From the NCBI GenBank assembly GCA_001587675.1, contig LNGD01000104.1:1-5105 (forward strand): 5,105 nt of DNA. Direction: 5' to 3'. Below, piece after piece: positions 1 through 4,961 of the stretch. The notes beneath the pieces are model-generated. The model worked only from the letters and a program-made list of their open reading frames with translations, ran no database searches and was not told where the DNA came from. Position 1 is the first letter of the stretch, and every line of letters begins with the position of its first letter. Position numbers and translations under genes: made by a program. This DNA is from Candidatus Methanofastidiosum methylothiophilum. GTDB lineage: Archaea > Methanobacteriota_B > Thermococci > Methanofastidiosales > Methanofastidiosaceae.

Positions 1-113
1 ATAACTAAAACCCACTATTAGTATATAAATTTAATCAATAGCGGGAACAGAACCGAAGTTTATCAAAATTCTCTTAAATTTATTAGGCTTCAATAAAATG
101 CTTTAATGAAATT
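1..113. other. Non-coding AT-rich upstream region
   Basis: All three plus-strand frames meet stops within the first 21 bases, and I recognise no coding sequence on the minus strand. The stretch is very AT-rich. It holds two TATA-like blocks (22-34 and 74-83) whose 10-base cores are exact inverted copies of each other, and a short GC-richer patch at 41-57. No tRNA or other RNA signature is recognisable. It most likely carries the promoter of the gene starting at 114. Confidence 0.5.
74..83 (+). promoter_or_regulatory. Candidate TATA box for the DUF1801 gene
   Basis: TTAAATTTAT is centred about 35 bases before the ATG at 114, which would place transcription start near 104-106 and give a leader of about 8-10 nt. 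A better TATA match (TATATAAATTTAA, 22-34) lies further upstream and would give a leader of about 60 nt. The choice between them is open. Confidence 0.35.
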
Positions 114-518
114 ATGACGAAAGAAGAAGTTCAATCAAAATTAAAAAGAAATATACCAAAAGATACTGAAGAATACATCAAAAAGTTTCCACAAGAAGTT
201 CAGAACTTATTAGAGGAGATAAGAAAAACGATTAAGGAAATGGCGCCTGGAGCAGAAGAGAAGATAAGCTATGGAATGCCAACATTTACTTTTAACGGTA
301 AGAATTTAGTTCACTTTGCAGCTTATAAAAATCATATCGGCTTTTATCCAACTCCTTCTGGGATTGAAAAATTTAAGAAGGAAATCTCAGTTTATGAATG
401 GTCAAAAGGTGCAGTAAAGTTTCCTCTCGGTGACCCCGTTCCATTTGATTTAATCCGAGAAATTGTAGCCTTTAGAGTGAAAGAAAATTTAGAAAATGCC
501 AAGATAAAAAAAAAATAG
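114..518 (+). CDS. DUF1801 / YdhG-like (frataxin-like fold) protein
   Basis: This 134-residue protein matches the DUF1801 family (YdhG/YjbR/CyaY-like). Visible family marks are a helical N-terminus, P45-G-A-x-E-x-x-S-Y-G-M-P56, a central strand region N68-H-I-G-F-Y-P79 (allowing a residue or two of counting error), and S97-K-G-A-V-K-F-P104 followed by a P-F-D-L-I-R-E-I-V helix near 110-118. The length is normal and the domain looks complete. One studied relative, Bacillus Fra/YdhG, is described as an intracellular iron chaperone; whether that role applies here is inference. The protein should be cytoplasmic, as no signal peptide or membrane segment is seen. The ATG at 114 is the first start that leaves the domain intact, but no SD precedes it; short upstream ATGs at 98 and 106 hit stops at once. 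The tail is lysine-rich and encoded partly by ten A's (506-515); the gene ends TAG then TAA. Confidence 0.8.
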   Translation: MTKEEVQSKLKRNIPKDTEEYIKKFPQEVQNLLEEIRKTIKEMAPGAEEKISYGMPTFTFNGKNLVHFAAYKNHIGFYPTPSGIEKFKKEISVYEWSKGAVKFPLGDPVPFDLIREIVAFRVKENLENAKIKKK

Positions 519-531
519 TAAAGCTTAATAG

Positions 532-538
532 TTTTATA
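532..538 (+). promoter_or_regulatory. Candidate TATA box for the DUF434 gene
   Basis: TTTTATA lies about 50 bases before the ATG at 585 and would set transcription start near 562, with a leader of roughly 23 nt. No SD is visible between there and the start codon. The gene could instead be read through from the upstream gene, 66 nt away. Confidence 0.3.
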
Positions 539-584
539 CTCTCATCCCAAAAACAATTTTAACTTAAAAAACAAATAGTTTATC

Positions 585-1214
585 ATGAAAAATAATGCCT
601 TTAACAAGGCTAGTGACGATCTATATCTTCTCCTAAATAGAGGCTATCCGAAAACCTATGCATTGAGGTTTGTATGTGATCACTATTGCCTGAAAAATGA
701 AGAAAGGTATCTCCTTTCTAGAACTGTTTTTTCTAAGTCGTATATTATAAAAACTAAAGAGAAGAAGGTGAGCTTAAAGGATATCAAAAAAAGCTTTTTG
801 TTTATTGATGGTTATAATGTCATAATCACCACTGAATCAGTTCTTATGGGTAAGGCCTTTGTTTCAATGGATGGACTATTGAGAGACACAAGGAATGTTT
901 CAAAAAAACATAGAATAACAAAAGAAACTTTTGAATCAATTAATCTTATAATGAATCTTCTGGAAAAGTATCCACCTAAAAATACTCAAGTTTTGTTAGA
1001 CAAGATGATGAGTAAAAGCGGTAAGTTAGCTCAGATTATAAGACATGAGATGGAAGAGAGAAATCTAAAAGGTGGCTCTGAAGCAGTATCAAGTGTTGAT
1101 CATGAACTAAAAAACTGCAATGGAATTGTAGCAACTAATGATTCAGCTATAATTTCAGAGATAAGTAAATTTATAGATATTCCCTCTAAAATCAAAATTT
1201 CCAAGGAAACTTAA
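585..1214 (+). CDS. DUF434-DUF5616 protein, putative PIN-like nuclease
   Basis: The 209-residue protein has the two-part architecture of an uncharacterised, mainly archaeal family (COG2454 type). Residues about 5-50 form the DUF434 helical part, with N18-R-G-Y21 and a tyrosine/arginine-rich E39-E-R-Y-L-L-S-R46. Residues about 70-200 form the DUF5616 part, opening with F73-I-D-G-Y-N78. Acidic residues D75, E84, D96, D101, D139 and D186 recur at strand or helix ends, and A183-T-N-D-S-A-I189 resembles the last acidic motif of PIN/NYN ribonucleases. S143-K-S-G-K-L-A149 is a second family motif. A metal-dependent RNase role is inference from this pattern; no substrate is known to me. The ATG at 585 gives the usual N-terminus but lacks an SD. 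The 3' end overlaps the opposing phosphoribosyltransferase gene by 23 bp. Confidence 0.8.
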   Translation: MKNNAFNKASDDLYLLLNRGYPKTYALRFVCDHYCLKNEERYLLSRTVFSKSYIIKTKEKKVSLKDIKKSFLFIDGYNVIITTESVLMGKAFVSMDGLLRDTRNVSKKHRITKETFESINLIMNLLEKYPPKNTQVLLDKMMSKSGKLAQIIRHEMEERNLKGGSEAVSSVDHELKNCNGIVATNDSAIISEISKFIDIPSKIKISKET

Positions 1215-1605
1215 CGCATCCTTTAAACTCAGCTAGGGAATAGTCTCCTTTTCCAACTAAAACAAGTGATTTAATCTCAGATGCTCCTTTCTCTTTTAGA
1301 ATTCTTTTGGCAAATTCAATAGTCTCGCCTGTTTTTGAAAGATCGTCAACGAGCAGGATTTTCTTTCCAGAAAAATCGCCTTTAAATGGCCTCATAAGTT
1401 TTGGTTTTTCCTGAATCCTTTTGGGCGGCATGCCTTCTCCATAAAGATTTAACCAAATCAAAAAGAGTTCTTTCTCATAAATAAATGATAAAATTGAAGA
1501 AGGGATGATTCCTCCCCTTGCTATACCCACTACAATATCAAAATCAAAAGAGATTTTTATTTCTTTTAAAGATTGAAAAATACTATGGAAAGTAAAGTCT
1601 TCCAC
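1192..1605 (-). CDS. Type I phosphoribosyltransferase (COG2236/Hpt-like)
   Basis: This is a 137-residue type I phosphoribosyltransferase. The PRPP-binding motif is clear at 83-95: I-L-L-V-D87-D88-L-S-K-T-G-E-T. The N-terminal loop G27-I-A-R-G-G32 is the usual pyrophosphate-binding loop. The end, V131-K-F-P-W-K-F137, matches the F-P-W tail common in this group, so the short length (many relatives are 150-220 residues) reflects a small hood rather than truncation. Expected reaction: transfer of phosphoribosyl from PRPP to a purine base (hypoxanthine, guanine or xanthine); the exact base cannot be read from sequence. The start is GTG at 1605, 3 nt after the rps3ae stop and in the same frame (TAA ACT GTG), with a weak GAGG at 1617-1620. 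No other in-frame start keeps the N-terminus. Translation is probably coupled to rps3ae. The stop is TGA, inside the opposing DUF434 gene. Confidence 0.85.
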   Translation of the reverse strand: MEDFTFHSIFQSLKEIKISFDFDIVVGIARGGIIPSSILSFIYEKELFLIWLNLYGEGMPPKRIQEKPKLMRPFKGDFSGKKILLVDDLSKTGETIEFAKRILKEKGASEIKSLVLVGKGDYSLAEFKGCVKFPWKF

Positions 1606-1608
1606 AGT

Positions 1609-2208
1609 TTATGCAGCCTCTTTAGGAGCTGGCTTCTGAATTAATTTTATCTTTGTTACTTCTACTCTCTTAAGCGGGTAGATCTTTCTTGCTTTCTTGT
1701 ATATTTCGTTTGACATCTTTCCACTTGTTACCTCTTCTAAGAACTGTGCAAAATCATTGTTGGTGCTGATTGATTTTAGCTCCTGATTGATTATCTCCCT
1801 TATTGCCTTCTTCTGCGAAGTCTGAATTCTTGTTGTTAGGATTGCTGAAGTTGATGCTCTTAAGTTGTATCCATCTTTTGTTGTTATGTTGAATATTGAA
1901 TCAACTTTAGAATTTCTTCTTCTTATCTGACTTCTAAGATAGGACCTTGAGAGCTCCTGTTTAATAAACTCGGTGTAGGCATTTTCGCCTGTTACTTCGT
2001 TTACTCTGAATATGAGCTTTATGTGACTCTTTTTCAAATCACCCGTAAGTTCTTTCATACTTGTCTCAATTTTTCTACCCAAAACCTTCTCAGGTGTATC
2101 TGATATCGTCTCACCTATCTCCTTCTTCTCAAACATTGATGGAGCGTGAATCGTGTACCATAACTTTGCCTTCCATGGATCTTTTCCAGTTGCTCTTTTT
2201 CTAGCCAA
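1609..2208 (-). CDS. rps3ae: 30S ribosomal protein eS1 (S3Ae)
   Basis: The 199-residue protein is the archaeal/eukaryotic small-subunit protein eS1. It is recognised by P11-W-K-A-K-L-W-Y-T-I20 and the following A-P-S-M-F-E-K-K-E-I-G-E-T, by the G44-R-K-I-E-T-S region of the family signature, by a basic L91-R-S-Q-I-R-R-R-N-S100 stretch, and by the C-terminal Y-P-L-K-R-V-E-V block near 177-184. Length is typical and nothing is missing. The start is TTG at 2208: an in-frame stop lies immediately upstream (TAA TTG), and a perfect GGAGG at 2216-2220 sits 7 nt away. That SD shares its first base with the stop codon of the Pcc1-like gene, which suggests coupled translation. It sits between the Pcc1-like gene and the phosphoribosyltransferase gene in one operon. 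TTG is an unusual start for an abundant ribosomal protein, and the strong SD may compensate. Confidence 0.95.
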   Translation of the reverse strand: MARKRATGKDPWKAKLWYTIHAPSMFEKKEIGETISDTPEKVLGRKIETSMKELTGDLKKSHIKLIFRVNEVTGENAYTEFIKQELSRSYLRSQIRRRNSKVDSIFNITTKDGYNLRASTSAILTTRIQTSQKKAIREIINQELKSISTNNDFAQFLEEVTSGKMSNEIYKKARKIYPLKRVEVTKIKLIQKPAPKEAA

Positions 2209-2215
2209 TTAAATT

Positions 2216-2220
2216 CCTCC
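2216..2220 (-). promoter_or_regulatory. SD site that fixes the TTG start of rps3ae
   Basis: GGAGG on the minus strand is followed by a 7-nt spacer (AATTTAA) and the TTG at 2208-2206. It overlaps the last base of the TAG of the preceding gene. Together with the TAA directly before the TTG, it rules out an upstream start. Confidence 0.75.
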
Positions 2221-2447
2221 TATAATACAAGTGTTTTCCTTATTGCCTCAACACATGCTATAATATCATCTACAGTATTTTTAAGAGTCCCTATAGAATC
2301 GGACTCGGATTCTACCTCTAAGGTATCGTTATATATTTTAGTAGTGATGGAAGTCCCTTTAAAAGCTTTGTTATCAACGTAAATTCCATTATAATAAGCA
2401 TGGGCTATTTTTTCGCTATCAAAATTAAAGGAAAGTTTTACTTTAAT
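2220..2447 (-). CDS. pcc1: KEOPS complex Pcc1-like subunit with ATT start
   Basis: This frame encodes 75 residues fitting the Pcc1 family: an opening strand K2-V-K-L-S-F-N-F, helix S11-E-K-I-A-H-A-Y-Y, the conserved V24-D-N26, strands T34-T-K-I-Y and L43-E-V-E-S, then S51-I-G-T-L-K-N-T-V-D-D-I61 and a closing helix. Pcc1 is the small dimerising subunit of KEOPS (with Kae1, Bud32 and Cgi121), which makes t6A at position 37 of ANN-decoding tRNAs. No ATG, GTG or TTG occurs in frame anywhere. The proposed start is ATT at 2447-2445, giving the expected N-terminus. It directly follows the dnaG TAG in the same frame, with AGGTG 5 nt before that ATT (AGGTG then TTTAG). Alternatives are a base-call error (ATG to ATT) or read-through from dnaG. 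Gene identity is firmer than the start. The TAG stop overlaps the rps3ae SD. Confidence 0.8.
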   Translation of the reverse strand: MKVKLSFNFDSEKIAHAYYNGIYVDNKAFKGTSITTKIYNDTLEVESESDSIGTLKNTVDDIIACVEAIRKTLVL

Positions 2448-3779
2448 CTAAACACCTACTCCTTCCATTTCCCCACTTTGATCTTTAAATGAAAGTACCT
2501 TTAGATTCACAGGCTTTTTTGTGATGTTGCCTGTCTTCACGCCAACTAGGTATTTCACATTTTTCTCTCCTGCAATATCGACAAGTCTCTGAGTCACAAC
2601 ACCGTCGAATACAACTGCTTCATAATCTTCTGTATATCTCATTGCATCAACTAAATCTCTCACAGAAACTTTATGCTTAACATTGCCGTCAACATCTAAT
2701 AAATATGCGTCAAGTGTACCAGGTAGTTTTTCAATTATTTCCTCAAATCTGTCAAGATCTGAATATGGTTTTTTTGCTTGGACTGGTTCAGGATGGTAGT
2801 GATTTTCCTGGTGATGTTGTTGCTTTTGAGAATACTCTCTTTCTTCAGATTTTTGTTGTGGCTTTTGAGAGTCCATTTTTGGTTTGTCCAGATTCTCAAC
2901 AATCCACTGCTCAGCGGGTATCTTGTTTCTAAGAGCTTTAATAATCTCCTTCTTTGTGAGATCCTCTACCTCCTTGCCCATAGGTGCTCTTGCCACATAA
3001 TCAATTTCAGCTATTTGAAAAAGCTCTCTTAATATAAGCTCTCCCCCTCTGTCACCGTCAACAAATGCTGTGACAGTTTTCTCGTGGGATATTCTCGCTA
3101 TAGTTTGTGAAACACTTGTCCCCTCAACGGCTATTGTATTCTTAATACCATATTTCAGTAAGTTTAAGACATCGGCTCTTCCTTCGACAACTATTATTGC
3201 ATCGCTTTCATCAACATTAGGGCCTGCTGGAAGTTGATCCTCACCAAAAGTCTTAATTTCTCCCATTCTTACAGATTCCTTTACTTCGTCTGTAAGTTCT
3301 TGACTTTCAGGCGTTATCTCATCTACCATTGTTGTTAGAATTATCTTTGCTCTATCTATCACATAATTTCTTTTTGATTTCCGAACATCTTCAATTGCCT
3401 TTACATCGATTCGTGCGTTACATGGGCCAACTCTGTCTATTGTTTCAAGTGAAGCTGCTAGAATTGCTGTTTCGACTTTGTCAAGACTTGAAGGAACAAT
3501 AATATCCCCAGTGCTCTTACCATTTTTTGAAACGATATTGACTCGTATCCTTCCAATTCTACCTGTTTTTTGTAACTCTCTCAAATCAAGATCATCACTC
3601 AACAAACCTTCGGTCTGACCAAATATTGCTCCGACAACGTCAGGTCTTTCAACGATTCCGCTGGCAGTAATCTGTGCTTTGATAATATACTTTGTAGTTC
3701 CAACTTCTTCTTTTATATCCTTAAAATAATCATCACTCTTCTTCGATACAATATCCTCAATAAAATCTTTATCTTTCAT
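2448..3779 (-). CDS. dnaG: Archaeal DnaG-like primase / exosome subunit
   Basis: This 443-residue archaeal DnaG has a helical/strand N-terminal domain (1-185, with Y31-I-I-K-A-Q, V48-V-G-A-I-F-G-Q-T-E-G-L and I74-G-R-I-R-V). A TOPRIM domain follows at about 190-290, with the catalytic glutamate E199 in V-V-E-G-R-A-D and the aspartates D241 and D243 in D-G-D-R-G-G. A Gln/His/Lys-rich linker (about 296-340) leads to a conserved C-terminal domain (341-435). The archaeal protein can prime DNA in vitro and is an established component of the RNA exosome, bound through Csl4; the exosome role is the better supported one. TOPRIM metal ligands are all present and length is typical. It starts with ATG after a strong SD (GAGGAGGG, 3789-3796), 25 nt past gapdh. 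Its TAG stop abuts the Pcc1-like gene. Confidence 0.95.
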   Translation of the reverse strand: MKDKDFIEDIVSKKSDDYFKDIKEEVGTTKYIIKAQITASGIVERPDVVGAIFGQTEGLLSDDLDLRELQKTGRIGRIRVNIVSKNGKSTGDIIVPSSLDKVETAILAASLETIDRVGPCNARIDVKAIEDVRKSKRNYVIDRAKIILTTMVDEITPESQELTDEVKESVRMGEIKTFGEDQLPAGPNVDESDAIIVVEGRADVLNLLKYGIKNTIAVEGTSVSQTIARISHEKTVTAFVDGDRGGELILRELFQIAEIDYVARAPMGKEVEDLTKKEIIKALRNKIPAEQWIVENLDKPKMDSQKPQQKSEEREYSQKQQHHQENHYHPEPVQAKKPYSDLDRFEEIIEKLPGTLDAYLLDVDGNVKHKVSVRDLVDAMRYTEDYEAVVFDGVVTQRLVDIAGEKNVKYLVGVKTGNITKKPVNLKVLSFKDQSGEMEGVGV

Positions 3780-3796
3780 AGTTAAATTCCCTCCTC

Positions 3797-3804
3797 AAAA
3801 AAAA
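3797..3804 (-). terminator. Oligo-T tract after gapdh (possible partial terminator)
   Basis: Eight consecutive T's on the minus strand begin immediately after the gapdh stop codon, before the dnaG SD. Archaeal RNA polymerase can terminate at oligo-T tracts without a hairpin. As dnaG has no separate obvious promoter, partial termination would make gapdh mRNA more abundant than the rest. This is inference from sequence alone. Confidence 0.35.
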
Positions 3805-4806
3805 TTATAGAATGCCCATGGCCTTGTTTGTCATTTTGATTGACTCATTTTTACCTTTGAGATCAAACATGGCCCTTATGGCATCTACATTTTCGGGGAC
3901 TATATCGGACTCTTGGTGGATTGCCTGGATGTAGTAAAGCATCCCGTCCTTTATACTAATTGAATCTCTCCATACATTAATCTCATACATGTCCCCTCTA
4001 TTTCTACCCAGATTCTTTGCATATTCCATTATATCTGCGGTAGAATCGATTCCCTCTTCTTTACTAACAAGAATAACTCTTGATCTATTATTGAATAATT
4101 CTATTACTTCCTCCCTATTAATATCCTTCTTTAAATCTACCATTATAGTATGAAGATGCATTAATGTTGTTGGCACCTTTACTGCTATAGTCTCTATATC
4201 TATCGGGAGAACAGTCTTCAAATCAGGGCCGTGGTGAGACGGAACCTTGACTTCAGGTACAATTGCATTTATAGGTCCCTTTTTATTATCACCTGGATCG
4301 GCTGCCCTTCTTATCATTACAGCCTTTACCTTCTTTATGGCATTAACTTCACTTAGGCAACTTAAGGTTCTTGCAAGCCCTGTTGTATTACAAGAAACAA
4401 CTCTTATGTATTTCTGGCCTACATTCTTTTCATAATTAGCGTGAGCATTAAATGATGTACCTATAGAGGCGTCTTCACCACCTTGGAAAATAGCATTAAG
4501 ACCAAGTGACTTGTAAAGTTCGATGTTCTTGCCACCTTGTTTTCCTGGGGCGCCATCTATTACTACGTCCACTGAATCTTTTATATCCTTAAGGTAACCG
4601 TTTGTTTCCAATCCTCTCTTTTTGAAGGCGTCGACATCCGCGCCCTCGACACAATAAAGGTCAAAGCCCTTCTTTATTGCCTGTTCTGCATCAAAATCAG
4701 GCGTTCTTTTTGAAACGCCAATAACCTTCATATCTTTCTGGAGGGCGACTGCATCTGCTACCCTCTTCCCTACTGTACCGTATCCATTTATGAATACATT
4801 TATCAT
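3805..4806 (-). CDS. gap: Type II (archaeal) phosphorylating glyceraldehyde-3-phosphate dehydrogenase
   Basis: From the chosen start the protein has 333 residues, normal for archaeal GAPDH, which interconverts glyceraldehyde-3-phosphate and 1,3-bisphosphoglycerate with NAD(P) in the cytoplasm; in methanogens it works mainly in gluconeogenesis. The Rossmann motif is I6-N-G-Y-G-T-V-G13. The catalytic cysteine is C139 in S-C-N-T-T-G-L, and H219 in M-H-L-H-T agrees with the known active-site histidine of archaeal enzymes. R166-R-A-A-D and H191-H-G-P-D are further family motifs. S32-K-R34 after the second strand suggests NADP use (inference). A GTG lies three codons upstream (4815), but it falls inside the SD (AGGTGA, 4812-4817). 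The ATG at 4806 sits 5 nt past that SD and gives the family N-terminus M-I-N-V-F-I-N-G-Y-G, so I prefer it. This is the first gene of the operon. Confidence 0.95.
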   Translation of the reverse strand: MINVFINGYGTVGKRVADAVALQKDMKVIGVSKRTPDFDAEQAIKKGFDLYCVEGADVDAFKKRGLETNGYLKDIKDSVDVVIDGAPGKQGGKNIELYKSLGLNAIFQGGEDASIGTSFNAHANYEKNVGQKYIRVVSCNTTGLARTLSCLSEVNAIKKVKAVMIRRAADPGDNKKGPINAIVPEVKVPSHHGPDLKTVLPIDIETIAVKVPTTLMHLHTIMVDLKKDINREEVIELFNNRSRVILVSKEEGIDSTADIMEYAKNLGRNRGDMYEINVWRDSISIKDGMLYYIQAIHQESDIVPENVDAIRAMFDLKGKNESIKMTNKAMGIL

Positions 4807-4811
4807 GAAAT

Positions 4812-4817
4812 TCACCT
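4812..4817 (-). promoter_or_regulatory. SD site that fixes the gap start at 4806
   Basis: AGGTGA on the minus strand, complementary to the archaeal 16S tail, ends 5 nt before the ATG at 4806. A GTG start at 4815-4813 would lie within it and have no SD of its own. Confidence 0.65.
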
Positions 4818-4876
4818 GAGTTAGAAATTATTGATGAGTAAATTAATTTCACCTTAAAGATATTTGAAATTGGAGG

Positions 4877-4883
4877 TTTATAA
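4877..4883 (-). promoter_or_regulatory. Candidate TATA box of the gap-dnaG-pcc1-rps3ae-PRT operon
   Basis: TTATAAA in the context GCTTATAAACC is the best TATA match upstream of gap on the minus strand. It predicts transcription start near 4854 and a leader of about 48 nt, which contains the SD and a 7-bp inverted repeat (4824-4830 with 4844-4850). Confidence 0.45.
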
Positions 4884-4932
4884 GCGTTTGCCATACATTT
4901 TATTCTTAAAAAGTCTTATATCGATAATAAAT

Positions 4933-4942
4933 TTTATATAAA
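4933..4942 (+). promoter_or_regulatory. TATA box of hypF, placed for a leaderless mRNA
   Basis: TTTATATAAA is a near-ideal archaeal TATA box, preceded by a purine-rich stretch (GATAATAAA) that could act as BRE. Its centre is about 24 bases before the ATG at 4962, so transcription would start at or very near the start codon. The lack of a good SD agrees with leaderless translation. Confidence 0.6.
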
Positions 4943-4961
4943 CGGTACTATTGCAGAGTTC

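Noticed and set aside
41..57. GC-richer patch with GCGGGAA as a tRNA end
   Set aside because: No matching acceptor partner, T-loop or anticodon arm could be found in the surrounding sequence.
506..515. Ten-A run near the end of the DUF1801 gene as a programmed slippage site
   Set aside because: It falls in the last codons, where slippage would change only a few residues, and such runs are common in AT-rich genomes.
786..799. A-run/T-run palindrome (AAAAAGCTTTTT) as a terminator
   Set aside because: It sits inside the DUF434-DUF5616 coding frame and codes for normal residues just before the D-G-Y-N motif.
2705..3032. Open frames on the plus strand across dnaG
   Set aside because: They lie antisense to a well-recognised dnaG, show low-complexity hydrophobic sequence typical of complement frames, and lack any family resemblance.
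4247..4435. Short plus-strand open frame inside gap
   Set aside because: Antisense to the catalytic region of gap; its hydrophobic look comes from the complement of the real gene.
4807..4815. GTG at 4815 as the gap start
   Set aside because: It lies inside the SD site and adds three residues ahead of the conserved family N-terminus.
4697..4894. Minus-strand 65-codon frame overlapping the gap leader and 5' end
   Set aside because: It overlaps the gap start in another frame, has no SD at its ATG, begins upstream of the predicted transcript start, and its later residues are just frame-shifted gap.
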